This document shows positions 32,138-40,821 of a DNA stretch of 42,018 bases, piece by piece; positions within the stretch are counted from its first letter, which is position 1, and each line of letters begins with the position of its first letter. A program made the position numbers and the translations under genes. The stretch spans positions 1-42,018 of the forward strand of contig JAGOOG010000018.1 of assembly GCA_017992605.1 (NCBI GenBank), in the 5' to 3' direction. The notes beneath the pieces were generated by a model. The model worked only from the letters and a program-made list of their open reading frames with translations, was not told the origin of the DNA and did no database searches. This DNA is from Deltaproteobacteria bacterium. GTDB taxonomy: Bacteria; Desulfobacterota; Desulfomonilia; UBA1062.

Positions 32138-34393
32138 TCAGGAAAGGGCCTCTTCAAGGACCAGGGACAGTTCGTTGAGATTGAACGGTTTGTTCAGGCG
32201 GGCAACGATGAGCGGGTTGGTGAGGAGGTCGTCCTTCTCGTGCTCGAAGGAGAACCCCGAGGAGATGATCACGCGGGTATCGATGCCCAGCCTCGTCATC
32301 TCCAGGAGGGTGTGGTACCCGTCCAGTTCCGGCATGATCATGTCGAGGATCACCAGGTCGAATCCCTTCCTGTCCTTCCTGAGGATTTCCATGCACTCGT
32401 TGCCGTTGGCCGCCGTTTCCACCGTGTGCCCCAGGAGACTGAGCATCTCCTTGCCGATGTCGCGGAGCATGTCCTCGTCGTCGACGATCAGTATCCTTGC
32501 GCTGTTGGTGGGTACGCAGTCCGAGAGCTTCTCGTCCGCCGACTTGGTCTTCTCCCGGGATCTGCACAGGGGCAGCACTATGCTGAAGCAGGAGCCCTTG
32601 CCCTCGGTGGAGGTGACCTGTATGCTGCCGCCGGCATTCTTCACGATATTGTACGCGATGGACAGGCCGAGGCCCGTGCCCTTTTCCGGGCCCTTCTGCT
32701 TGGTGCTGTAGAAGGGGTCGAAGATCTTGGGCAGTATGTCCTGTCTCATGCCGGAGCCGTTGTCGGACACCTCTATGCGCACGTATCTCCCGACGGACCC
32801 GAGAAGGTACTGCCTCCGTGACTCCTTGTCGATCACGACAGGGTTCAGTAGGATCGATATGCGTCCGTTCTGGCTGTCGCCTATGGCATCCTTGGCATTG
32901 ACGATGAGGTTCAGGAGAACCTGAATGAGGTGCGTGTGGTCTATGAAAACCCGGTAATCCTTCCCGGATGCATTGCTGTCGATCCTGACGTTCTTGGGGA
33001 TCGACTTGACGCACATGTCCATGACCTCGCTGATGGCCTTGTTCAGCGACACGGGTTCGGGCTTGCCCTCGTTGCGCTTGGTGAAGGCGAGCATCTGGCG
33101 GATGAGGTCGCGGGCGCGGTCCGTTATGTTCTCGAGGGTGGTGATGTAGTGTTCCTTTTTGGCTTCGTCGGCCGTGTACTTGAGCATGGAGATGTTGCCC
33201 GTTATCCCTGTCAGGATGTTGTTGAAGTCGTGCGCAACCCCCCCTGCCAGCTCCCCGATGGTCTCCATCTTCTGTGCATGGATGAGCTGGAGTTCCATGT
33301 GCTTCTTTTCGGATATGTCCACCGCCGTGAAGACCACGCCTCCGAAGTTCCCATTCATGAGGGGATAGATGCTCACGTCGAAGAGGTCGTTGCTGTCGTC
33401 CGAGAGGACCTCCTCGTGGAGGAACAGGGGGACCTTCTCCTTCTGGACGTCCTGGATGACCTTCTGGTACGATGCCATCTGGGAGCTCAGCGACGAGATC
33501 CCCCGTCCGGTAATGGCGCTGACGGGCTTGCGGAAGATGCGTTCGGTCACGGGGTTGGCCATGACGACCTTGCCGGTACAGTCGAGGCAGATGATCATGT
33601 TGGGGCTCGATTCGAAGATGCTGCTCAGGTTGTTCTTGAGACCTTCTATGGTCTGCTGTGCCTCCTTCAGGGTTGATATCTCCTGGGCGTTGTACTGCAC
33701 CTCGATGATCTTCCTGCCCTTTTTGATGGCACTCCCGCTGGCCAGCAGCCATGCCTGACTCCCGTCCTTGCCCACTGCCCTGAGCTCGAGGCGAGGCGTC
33801 TTGCCTTCGAGCAGCTGTTTCCAGAAATCGATGTAGATGTGCCGGTCGTCCGGGTGGGATATGACCAGTATGCTCTGGCCGATGAGCTCGTTCCTGCCGT
33901 ATCCGGATATCTCCTCCACCTTCTTGTTCAGCCGCCGGATATAACCATAGGCGTCGGTGGTGATGATGAGCTCGTTGGCATTCTCGAACAGGGCCTCGAA
34001 TCGCTCCCTGTTCTCCCTGAGCTGTTCCTCGAGGCGCTTGCGCTTCGTTATGTCGCTGATGAGGCCGCAGAACCCTACGATGTTGTTGCCCCCGTCCCGC
34101 ATCAGGCTTATGGTGTTCTCGATGGTCTTGCGCCGGTTGTCCCCCAGGATGATCTCGTACTCGATCCTCTGGGGAATACCGGTCTCGAACACCTTGTTGA
34201 AGGTCTTGAATACGCGCCGTGCAGTCGCCTTGGTGGTATACGCGATATAGTTGAGCCCGATGATCTCTTTCTTGGGCAACTCTGCTATCTTACACACGAT
34301 CTTGTTGACGAAGGTCAGGGTGCCGTTGAGGTCTATTTCGTAATAGCCCTCTTCCATGTCCTCAAGGATCTGTCTGTAGCGAGCGTCAGCCAT
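32138..34393 (-). CDS. Hybrid sensor histidine kinase with three PAS domains and receiver
   Basis: A 751-residue soluble hybrid kinase. Three PAS domains are seen at about 5-120, 128-245 and 252-365; each ends in a recognisable C-terminal motif, for example LISDITKRKRLEEQL. The phosphoacceptor His388 lies in AGGVAHDFNNILTG. ATPase boxes are NLIVNAKDAI near 495, SDNGSGM at 543-549, FDPFYSTKQ and the glycine box KGTGLGLSIAYNIV. The receiver domain covers about 632-751 with Asp684 (VILDMIMPELDGY) and Lys735. There is no transmembrane segment, so it senses a cytoplasmic cue, perhaps redox or a ligand bound by PAS. No HPt or DNA-binding partner is adjacent. Confidence 0.94.
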   Translation of the reverse strand: MADARYRQILEDMEEGYYEIDLNGTLTFVNKIVCKIAELPKKEIIGLNYIAYTTKATARRVFKTFNKVFETGIPQRIEYEIILGDNRRKTIENTISLMRDGGNNIVGFCGLISDITKRKRLEEQLRENRERFEALFENANELIITTDAYGYIRRLNKKVEEISGYGRNELIGQSILVISHPDDRHIYIDFWKQLLEGKTPRLELRAVGKDGSQAWLLASGSAIKKGRKIIEVQYNAQEISTLKEAQQTIEGLKNNLSSIFESSPNMIICLDCTGKVVMANPVTERIFRKPVSAITGRGISSLSSQMASYQKVIQDVQKEKVPLFLHEEVLSDDSNDLFDVSIYPLMNGNFGGVVFTAVDISEKKHMELQLIHAQKMETIGELAGGVAHDFNNILTGITGNISMLKYTADEAKKEHYITTLENITDRARDLIRQMLAFTKRNEGKPEPVSLNKAISEVMDMCVKSIPKNVRIDSNASGKDYRVFIDHTHLIQVLLNLIVNAKDAIGDSQNGRISILLNPVVIDKESRRQYLLGSVGRYVRIEVSDNGSGMRQDILPKIFDPFYSTKQKGPEKGTGLGLSIAYNIVKNAGGSIQVTSTEGKGSCFSIVLPLCRSREKTKSADEKLSDCVPTNSARILIVDDEDMLRDIGKEMLSLLGHTVETAANGNECMEILRKDRKGFDLVILDMIMPELDGYHTLLEMTRLGIDTRVIISSGFSFEHEKDDLLTNPLIVARLNKPFNLNELSLVLEEALS

Positions 34394-34559
34394 GGTAAGC
34401 CTTCATGTCGAACATCGGAAAACACTTGAAAAAACTTAATATCAGAGCTTCCTTCCCATAGAAAAATGATTATATTTACTTGGTGAACGTCCTGCATGCC
34501 CCGGCCGTTCCGTGGAGACGCCGGTACGTGCGGAGGCCTGCCAGGGAAGGGAGCCCGCT

Positions 34560-34754
34560 ATGATGAACCTCGACGTGACGAAGGAAGAGCTCGAACTCAT
34601 CAGGATGCTCCTGCACAGGGAGGAACTCACCACCCGCATCGAGATCCACCACGCACGCATGTCGTTCGAGTACCGAGACTATCTCAAGGGCCGCGAAAAG
34701 GAGATCCAGCAGCTTCTCGAAAATGTGAACAGGCTTCTCCCCACGGGGACCTAG
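34560..34754 (+). CDS. Small uncharacterised helical protein (64 residues)
   Basis: The frame from the ATG at 34560 encodes MMNLDVTKEELELIRMLLHR and then a charged, heptad-like sequence to the stop, ending NRLLPTGT. AAGGGAG lies about eight bases upstream. It is predicted to be almost entirely helical and has no cysteine, signal peptide or membrane segment. I do not recognise the family. It stands at the head of the MoxR/DUF58/transglutaminase operon, 116 bases before the MoxR start, and may be co-transcribed. Codon use looks like the neighbours, supporting a real gene. Confidence 0.6.
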   Translation: MMNLDVTKEELELIRMLLHREELTTRIEIHHARMSFEYRDYLKGREKEIQQLLENVNRLLPTGT

Positions 34755-34870
34755 TTCCCGGGAGAACCCCGGCCATCGCCCTGGAACGCGGCCTGCAGGA
34801 TTCCCTTGAAATCGATCGCCCCGTTTCGTACAAGACTAAGAAAGCGACGGGAGATGCCGATCAGGACATC

Positions 34871-35794
34871 GTGAACGATATGGGCGATCACGGGAAAGTG
34901 CACTACATCATAAGCAGGATGCACGACGTGTACCTGGGCCAGGACGAGGTCCTCAAGTGCATCCTGGCCGCGCTCCTCTCTGGCGGCCACGTCCTTCTCG
35001 AAGGTGTCCCCGGGGTGGGGAAGACCCTGCTCGCCATCGCCCTCTCCCAGCTCCTGCACCTGAGCTTCAAACGCATCCAGTTCACCAACGACATGCTCCC
35101 GTCCGATGTGACCGGGTTTCACACGTTCAGGAGCGGCGCCTCCAGCCTGGACATCGTCAAGGGGCCCGTGTTCGCGAGCATCGTCCTTGCAGACGAGATC
35201 AACAGGACGTCGCCCAAGACCCAGTCGGCCCTGCTCGAGGCCATGGAGGAGGCCCAGGTCACCATCGACGGCATCACCTACAAGCTGCCGGAGCCCTTCA
35301 TGGTCATAGCCACGCAGAACCCGGCCGAGGTCGTCGGGACCTTTCCCCTCCCGGAGAGTCAGCTCGACCGGTTCCTCATCAAGATCAACGTGGGATATCC
35401 GCCCCTGGAGGAAGAAACCGAGATCCTCAGGAAGGATATCGACCATTCCGATGCGCTGAAGCTGACCCCGGTCATGGACCTGGAGGAAGTGCTCTCGCTC
35501 GTCGAGGCGACCGCGGGGATCAGTGTCCATGCGGAGGTCCTCACCTACATAACGCGGATCGTCCGCGCGAGTAGGACCCACCCCCACATCGAACTCGGCG
35601 TATCGCCCCGGGGCGGACTCGCCCTGAAGAGGGCGTCCCAGGCGTGGGCCTTCATCGACGGCAGGGACTTCGTCACGCCTGGAGACGTCAGGACCATGGC
35701 GCCGTATGTCCTCGAGCACAGGATCATCCCCAGAAACGGCGCCTCGGGCGGCCTGATTGAGACCATACTCGATGAGGTTGAACTCCCTCTTTAG
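34871..35794 (+). CDS. MoxR-family AAA+ ATPase
   Basis: A protein of about 307 residues with Walker A LEGVPGVGKTLLA near 43, Walker B VLADEINRTSPKTQSALLEA near 110, the sensor block MVIATQNPAEVVGTFPLPES, and the MoxR C-terminal lid (PRGGLALKRASQAWA). MoxR ATPases act as chaperones that mature enzyme complexes and nearly always pair with DUF58 proteins, as here. The start is uncertain: the GTG at 34871 has AGGA upstream, an ATG lies at 34880, and the frame stays open further back into the preceding small gene. It overlaps the DUF58 gene by 23 bases. The substrate complex is unknown. Confidence 0.9.
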   Translation: MNDMGDHGKVHYIISRMHDVYLGQDEVLKCILAALLSGGHVLLEGVPGVGKTLLAIALSQLLHLSFKRIQFTNDMLPSDVTGFHTFRSGASSLDIVKGPVFASIVLADEINRTSPKTQSALLEAMEEAQVTIDGITYKLPEPFMVIATQNPAEVVGTFPLPESQLDRFLIKINVGYPPLEEETEILRKDIDHSDALKLTPVMDLEEVLSLVEATAGISVHAEVLTYITRIVRASRTHPHIELGVSPRGGLALKRASQAWAFIDGRDFVTPGDVRTMAPYVLEHRIIPRNGASGGLIETILDEVELPL

Positions 35795-36695
35795 GTACCT
35801 CAAGCCACCGAGGGGATTTTGCCTTACCAAGGCCGGCAAGATCTTCTTCTCCTTCCTGACCTGCCTCATCGTCATCTCGCTGGCAACCGGGAACAACCTG
35901 CTCTACCTGATGCTGGCCGCGATGCTGGCGTTCATGATCGTCTCGGGCATTGAATCCGAAATGAATCTCCGCCACCTGGAACTCGACCGGGTCATGCCCC
36001 CGGAGATCCATGCCGGCATCCCGGCCAGAATCGGCTATCTCGTCAGAAACAAGAGGAACTCCTCGTCACGGCTGGTGCTCCGCGACCAGGGCCGCCTGAA
36101 GATCCCTGCCGTCGGGCGGGGCGAAACCCGCCTCATGCAGACGGAGATCAGCTTTCCCACGAGGGGCAGGAAGACCCTGGGAGACATCGTCATATCCACG
36201 ACGTATCCCTACGGGCTCTTCGAGAAATCCATCACCTTCCCGGCGTCGGCGGAACTCGTCGTCTTTCCCCGTCCTGTTGCCTTCTCCCTGCCTCGGGCAA
36301 CGGGCACGCAGGATGCCGGGGGAGGCAAATCCCACGATGCAATATCCCATGTGCGACCGTATACCCCAGGCGATCCCCTGTCCTCGGTGGTGTGGAAGAA
36401 ACAGCACCTGGGACTGGTGACGAGGGTTCTGGAAGGCGGGGCCGGCATGAACGGCCTCGTCGTGATCCAGCCCGGCCATGACGTGGAAACGAAACTCTCC
36501 TGCGCCGCGTATGTCATCGCCGAACTCCACCGCGCGGGCAGACCCTTCGGGCTTGTCCTGGGAGATTATTACAGCGGGATAGCCCTCTCCCGCGAACACA
36601 AGAACGCTATCCTGACCCGGCTGGCCCTGACCGGGGCCATACGCAGGCCTTCTCTCGAGACCGTACCCGACGATGCGCACCTCATCCACATATGA
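35772..36695 (+). CDS. DUF58 domain membrane protein
   Basis: A 307-residue protein. Two hydrophobic helices near residues 20-60 (FFSFLTCLIVISL; LLYLMLAAMLAFMIVSG) anchor it in the membrane. The DUF58 core is seen in DAISHVRPYTPGDPLSSVVW near 190-210, the family's most conserved block. DUF58 proteins are the standard partners of MoxR ATPases and precede TgpA-type transglutaminases in many bacteria. The ATG at 35772 is preferred over the TTG at 35757. It overlaps both neighbours by 23 bases, so all three genes are translationally coupled. Function beyond this association is unknown. Confidence 0.9.
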   Translation: MRLNSLFRYLKPPRGFCLTKAGKIFFSFLTCLIVISLATGNNLLYLMLAAMLAFMIVSGIESEMNLRHLELDRVMPPEIHAGIPARIGYLVRNKRNSSSRLVLRDQGRLKIPAVGRGETRLMQTEISFPTRGRKTLGDIVISTTYPYGLFEKSITFPASAELVVFPRPVAFSLPRATGTQDAGGGKSHDAISHVRPYTPGDPLSSVVWKKQHLGLVTRVLEGGAGMNGLVVIQPGHDVETKLSCAAYVIAELHRAGRPFGLVLGDYYSGIALSREHKNAILTRLALTGAIRRPSLETVPDDAHLIHI

Positions 36696-38532
36696 ACCCT
36701 CGGGGGAGCTGAGGCTGCTGAGCTTGGCCACCTCGGCGGCGGGAATGCTGTGCCTGAGCCTCTCAGGCCTCCTTCACTGGGGCGTCTTCTCCATCCTCGC
36801 CGTAGTCCACCTGATCATCTGGCGGCGTTTCTTCGATCGCGAGATCATCGGGACGTGGACCGCTCTCGGGGTCATCGCGGCGTCAGGGGTGTTCGAGATG
36901 TGGAGGATCTCCCTGTCAGGCCCGGATGCCGTGATCCCCGCGCTGAGGGACTTCATCATCATCCTCGCCATGACCAGGGTGCTCATGCGGAAGACCCCGC
37001 GGGAGATCTATCAGATCGTCGGGATATCCGTCACCCAGTGCATGCTCGGCACGATCTTCACCATAAGCCCTCTGTTTCTCATAGGTCTCGCACTGATGGT
37101 CGTCCTGGTGCCGATGACGCTGTATCACCTCGATGCCCATTCATTCTCGACCGCACCGCTGCACCGGAAACGGTATCTTGCGCACTGGGCCAAGGTGTCG
37201 CTCGGCATCGTCCTGTGCACCGGCATGCTCTTTTACATCCTGCCGAGGCCGGCCTCCTCGATCATCCGGCATTCCTTCGTCCGGCAGAGCCGGTTCAGCT
37301 TCGACGAGGATGTGGATCTCACCGAGAGGGGCCGTGTCAGCAACGACTCGGCCATCGTCATGAGAATCATCTGGTCGTCCGGGGCGGCTCCCCGGGTTAT
37401 ATACCTGTCGGGTGCGCGCCTCGAAGGTATCTCGCCGGACGGGTTCTTCAGGCAGGAGACGAGGGGCTCGGTGGCCCCCGTGTCCAACATGGTCACCGAC
37501 CGTCTCACCGTCTATCCATCCGGCATCTCTTCAGAGAATGTCTTCTACCCCTACTGGTTTCACGACATCTCACCCAGGCTCTGCCTGTTCAGGGGGTCAA
37601 ACCTCTACTGGTTGGGCGAACCCCCGCCCCGGTATGACCTCTGGGTGAGTCGCGCCACGGGCCCGTCGGTCCCCGGGAGCAAGGACGTGCCACGGGAACT
37701 GTCCCTGGTTGCCGAGTTCGGGCTCCGCACTGCCGGCCAGGGAGACGCCAAGACACGGGTGGACCGGCTTGTCCGCCACCTGAGGACGAACTATGTCTAT
37801 TCCCTCGACCAGCAGCAGACACCGCCCGGCAGGTACGGCATCGAATGGTTCGTCCTGTCGGGCCGCAAAGGCACCTGCGAGCACTTCGCCTCCGCACTGG
37901 CCGCCATGATCCGCGGGTGCGGGATTCCCGCCCGCGTGGTCACGGGTTTCCTGGTCAGCGAATACAACGAGACCGGGAACTACTACATTGCCCGTGCCGC
38001 GGACGCCCACGCCTGGGTCGAGTACTGGGACGGCTCCTGGCACGTCGCCGATGCCACGCCCACGGGACGGAGCGCCCCGGCCCTCCGTTTCCACCTGCTC
38101 GACGAAATACGGTTCAGCTGGCTCAGGTGGGTCATCGAGTACTCCCTGGACGACCAGATCCATATCGCCGTACGGGTTTTCTCGTCGGCCCCGCGGGTGA
38201 CCAACCGGATAGAGCTGACCGCATCGTATGCCCTCGCCCTCATCGGTGCACTCGTGGCGCTCCTCGCTGCTGCGACCCTCGTCAAAAATTCACTTCTTTC
38301 CCCCTACGAGAAGGTCCGCAGGGCCTTCGAGAAAACAGGAACACGTCTGCCCGCCACCAGCTCCCACGAGGAGCACCTCGCCATCGTGAGGGGCACTGAC
38401 CCGGCGCTGGCCGAAACGTTCCGTCTCTATCTCGGAGATTACCTCGCCTGGAGGTTCGGCAGAGGGTATGCGGATATCGGCGAGCAGACCAGGAGCATGC
38501 TCCGCCAGATCAGGAAAACGGGCAGAAGATAG
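36673..38532 (+). CDS. TgpA-type transglutaminase-like membrane protein
   Basis: A 619-residue membrane protein. Several hydrophobic segments fill the first ~190 residues (DUF3488-type region), followed by a large extracytoplasmic domain with a transglutaminase core. The catalytic triad is visible: Cys402 in GRKGTCEHFASALAAMIR, His446 in DAHAWVEYW and Asp460 in HVADATP. A further membrane helix near 515-535 (ALALIGALVALLAAATLV) leads to a cytoplasmic tail. TgpA homologues are linked to envelope integrity; the natural substrate here is unknown. It overlaps the DUF58 gene by 23 bases and ends the operon. Confidence 0.92.
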   Translation: MRTSSTYEPSGELRLLSLATSAAGMLCLSLSGLLHWGVFSILAVVHLIIWRRFFDREIIGTWTALGVIAASGVFEMWRISLSGPDAVIPALRDFIIILAMTRVLMRKTPREIYQIVGISVTQCMLGTIFTISPLFLIGLALMVVLVPMTLYHLDAHSFSTAPLHRKRYLAHWAKVSLGIVLCTGMLFYILPRPASSIIRHSFVRQSRFSFDEDVDLTERGRVSNDSAIVMRIIWSSGAAPRVIYLSGARLEGISPDGFFRQETRGSVAPVSNMVTDRLTVYPSGISSENVFYPYWFHDISPRLCLFRGSNLYWLGEPPPRYDLWVSRATGPSVPGSKDVPRELSLVAEFGLRTAGQGDAKTRVDRLVRHLRTNYVYSLDQQQTPPGRYGIEWFVLSGRKGTCEHFASALAAMIRGCGIPARVVTGFLVSEYNETGNYYIARAADAHAWVEYWDGSWHVADATPTGRSAPALRFHLLDEIRFSWLRWVIEYSLDDQIHIAVRVFSSAPRVTNRIELTASYALALIGALVALLAAATLVKNSLLSPYEKVRRAFEKTGTRLPATSSHEEHLAIVRGTDPALAETFRLYLGDYLAWRFGRGYADIGEQTRSMLRQIRKTGRR

Positions 38533-38623
38533 AAACCTCGAATCATCAATGCGTTATGAAGCCATCCCCGCACCTGTTCATCGTGCTTCCTCGCCCGCAC
38601 CCGAAATCTCGAGGCAGGAGAGA

Positions 38624-38642
38624 ACCGTCACCACCCGACGGT
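38624..38642. other. Inverted repeat next to the lptF promoter
   Basis: ACCGTC (38624-38629) and GACGGT (38637-38642) form a 6-base inverted repeat with a 7-base loop in the 151-base gap between the transglutaminase gene and lptF, ending two bases before the -35 box. It may be the end of the upstream transcript or an operator; sequence does not decide. Confidence 0.35.
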
Positions 38643-38643
38643 G

Positions 38644-38673
38644 TGGACAAGGTTCCGTTCGCCCGGTTATAAT
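38644..38673 (+). promoter_or_regulatory. Promoter of lptFG, giving a nearly leaderless transcript
   Basis: TGGACA (38644-38649) and a perfect TATAAT (38668-38673) are 18 bases apart. Transcription would start near 38680, only about four bases before the ATG at 38684. No ribosome site precedes that ATG, so the message would be read without a leader. Confidence 0.6.
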
Positions 38674-38683
38674 CACGGCACAT

Positions 38684-39754
38684 ATGAGAATCAGAGGGTA
38701 TATCCTCACCCACCTCGTGCAGGTCTTTGCAGGGACCCTGGCCGTGCTGTACGCCGTCATGCTCATCGTGCAGTGGGTCCGTCTGGGGCGGGCCCTTTCC
38801 ATCAGGGATGTCGATGTCCTCATCCTCGCCATGGTCCCCATGTCGTCGTTCGTGATCCCCATGGGCCTGATCTTTTCCATTCTCCTGGTCCTCGAGAGAC
38901 TTTCCGTGGAATCCGAGATCATCGCCATGAAGGCCTGCGGTGTGCGCTTGGGAACCATCAACGCGCCGATACTGTTCCTGGCGATAATCTGCATGCTTGT
39001 CCATCTCGCCATTTCCTCGTACCTGGGCCCCCTTTCCATGAAGAAGATCCAGTCAGATCTCGTCAGAGAGGCCCCGAAGAAAATCCTCGCGTTTATCGAA
39101 GAAAGGGAGTTCAACGACACCTTCAAGGGCATCGTGGTCTACGTCGAGGCGGTGAACCAGAAAAAGAAGCAGCTCAAGGGAATCTACATCGAGACATCGG
39201 GCCGCGAGAACGCGGTGATCACGTCCGAGAAGGGGACCATCGAGCCGAACCGGGGTTCCATAACCATGCTCCTTAAGAACGGCAGCATCTTCATGGCGTC
39301 AAAGCAGGCCGACCGTTACCTCACCTTCGACGAATACGCCTTTACCATCGAGGCGGACTTCGCATCCGAGCTCAGGATCAAGTCATACGACACGGCGACG
39401 CAACCCGAGTTCAAAAGGCTCCTGGAACAGAAGGCAAACCCGAAAAGGATCAAGGAATACCACAACCGGTATGCATTTCCTGTCTTCAACCTCATACTCG
39501 GCCTGGTCGGCATAAGCTTCGGCATCCAGAGCCCCCGCTCGCCCAAATTCACCGGGTTCATCGTCGGGCTCGCCACGGTGCTCGGGTATTACCTGGTCTT
39601 CGTCATGTCGGACCGTCTGGTCAAGGTGGGCGTCCTGCACCCGATCCTGAGCGCATGGCTGCCGAACGTGATCTTCCTGTCCGTCCTCCTTGCGGCGTGG
39701 ACATGGCGGGCCGTGGGCATGAAAAAGAGGGGAGGGCGGCTACGGACATCCTGA
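38684..39754 (+). CDS. lptF: LPS export permease LptF (YjgP/YjgQ family)
   Basis: A 356-residue permease with membrane helices at the N-terminus (about 12-30, 45-70 and 95-120), a large periplasmic beta-jellyroll domain in the middle (about 130-260), and three helices at the C-terminus, the usual LptF/LptG plan. Typical blocks are IRGYILTHLVQVFAGTLAVL, then RLSVESEIIAMKACGVRL and RYAFPVFNLILGLVGISFG. With LptG and the ATPase LptB it extracts lipopolysaccharide from the inner membrane. The ATG at 38684 begins the family N-terminus; longer in-frame starts back to 38468 are rejected. The two paralogues are hard to tell apart by eye, so F versus G rests on gene order. Confidence 0.85.
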   Translation: MRIRGYILTHLVQVFAGTLAVLYAVMLIVQWVRLGRALSIRDVDVLILAMVPMSSFVIPMGLIFSILLVLERLSVESEIIAMKACGVRLGTINAPILFLAIICMLVHLAISSYLGPLSMKKIQSDLVREAPKKILAFIEEREFNDTFKGIVVYVEAVNQKKKQLKGIYIETSGRENAVITSEKGTIEPNRGSITMLLKNGSIFMASKQADRYLTFDEYAFTIEADFASELRIKSYDTATQPEFKRLLEQKANPKRIKEYHNRYAFPVFNLILGLVGISFGIQSPRSPKFTGFIVGLATVLGYYLVFVMSDRLVKVGVLHPILSAWLPNVIFLSVLLAAWTWRAVGMKKRGGRLRTS

Positions 39755-40821
39755 ACAGATACGTCTTCATCAAGGCGGCCCTCATGTGCCTGGCTGTCTG
39801 GCTCGGCCTGTCGCTGCTCGTCCTTGCCTCGGTGTTCCTCGGCAACATCGGGCTTTTCACCGAATACGACGCGGGCGGGGCGGTCATCGCGCGATTCATG
39901 CTCTTCTCCTCGCCCATGATGATCCACTGGGTCCTCCCGTTTTCCGTGTGCGTGGGCGTCATCGCCACGCAGGCGTCGTTCTCGCGCCACGTGGAGACCA
40001 TTGCCATGCAGGCGTGCTCGATTTCCTTCTTCAGGCTGTCGGTTCCCTACATCGCGGTCAGCCTCATCGCGGTCCTCTTCATGGGCGCTCTCTCCTTTTC
40101 CATCTATCCCCTCGCACAGCGGCATGCGGAGAAGATCGAACAGGTCTCCATCAAGAAAAGGGGGATCGAGGGCTCGTTCTCCGTGCGTGGCGGGAGGTTC
40201 AAGATAGGGGGAGACATCTACCATGTCCAGCATGTGGACATCGCCCGGGGGATCATGAGGAACATCCGCTGCTACCGGACCAGCGGGGGCAGGATAACGA
40301 CCATGCAGCGCGCCGAGACCGTCGTCTGGGACGGGAGGGCATGGCGATCCGACGACATGGAGACCTTCCGCTTCTCCGACGGGGGAATCGCGACCGATCG
40401 GGGGCCGTCGGCCCTCGGCCTTGCGCATCCGCCTGCCGACCTGGTGATCGCCCAGCCCGGCGCCGATGTGCTTACCCTCGGCGAGCTTCTCGAATACCGC
40501 GGGAACCTCAGCGGTGAGCGTATCCGCTCGGTGAACCTCGATACCCAGATTCACAGCCGCATCAGTTTCGCCGTGGCCCCGCTCATCATGACCCTCCTGG
40601 TTCTCCCCTTCGGTCTGCGCTTTCCCAGGGCAGGCGGTATAGCGCGCGGCATCTCGACCGGGCTCATCCTCGGTCTCGCGTTCTGGGCGGTGCACTCGGT
40701 CATGACCGGCGCAGGCATGGCAGGGTATGTCCACCCTGTCCTGGCGGCATGGTCGGCCGACCTGGCGGCCCTTCTCACAGGCGTCACCCTCATGACAACA
40801 AGGAGGTCCACCTATGGCTGA
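39703..40821 (+). CDS. lptG: LPS export permease LptG (YjgP/YjgQ family)
   Basis: A 372-residue second LptFG-family permease: N-terminal helices (LAVWLGLSLLVLASVFLG and the HWVLPFSVCVGVIATQ region), the conserved SRHVETIAMQACSISFFRL block, a periplasmic domain (about residues 125-270) and C-terminal helices (SFAVAPLIMTLLVLPFGLRF). It would pair with LptF in moving lipopolysaccharide toward the periplasmic bridge. The homologous region begins around DILNRYVF, just after the lptF stop. The nearest in-frame ATG is 39703, inside lptF (52-base overlap), without a clear ribosome site, so the true start is uncertain. Its end overlaps the FAD dehydrogenase by 8 bases. lptB, lptA and lptC are not in the window. 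Confidence 0.83.
   Translation: MAGRGHEKEGRAATDILNRYVFIKAALMCLAVWLGLSLLVLASVFLGNIGLFTEYDAGGAVIARFMLFSSPMMIHWVLPFSVCVGVIATQASFSRHVETIAMQACSISFFRLSVPYIAVSLIAVLFMGALSFSIYPLAQRHAEKIEQVSIKKRGIEGSFSVRGGRFKIGGDIYHVQHVDIARGIMRNIRCYRTSGGRITTMQRAETVVWDGRAWRSDDMETFRFSDGGIATDRGPSALGLAHPPADLVIAQPGADVLTLGELLEYRGNLSGERIRSVNLDTQIHSRISFAVAPLIMTLLVLPFGLRFPRAGGIARGISTGLILGLAFWAVHSVMTGAGMAGYVHPVLAAWSADLAALLTGVTLMTTRRSTYG

Noticed and set aside
32154-33752. A 532-codon frame inside the large hybrid kinase, same strand, other register
   Set aside because: Gln/Arg/His/Gly-rich translation with no domain; the kinase register has continuous PAS, kinase and receiver motifs.
34496-34870. An N-terminal extension of MoxR of up to 125 residues
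   Set aside because: The extension would overlap the small gene at 34560-34754, has no MoxR-like sequence and would make the protein far longer than the family norm.
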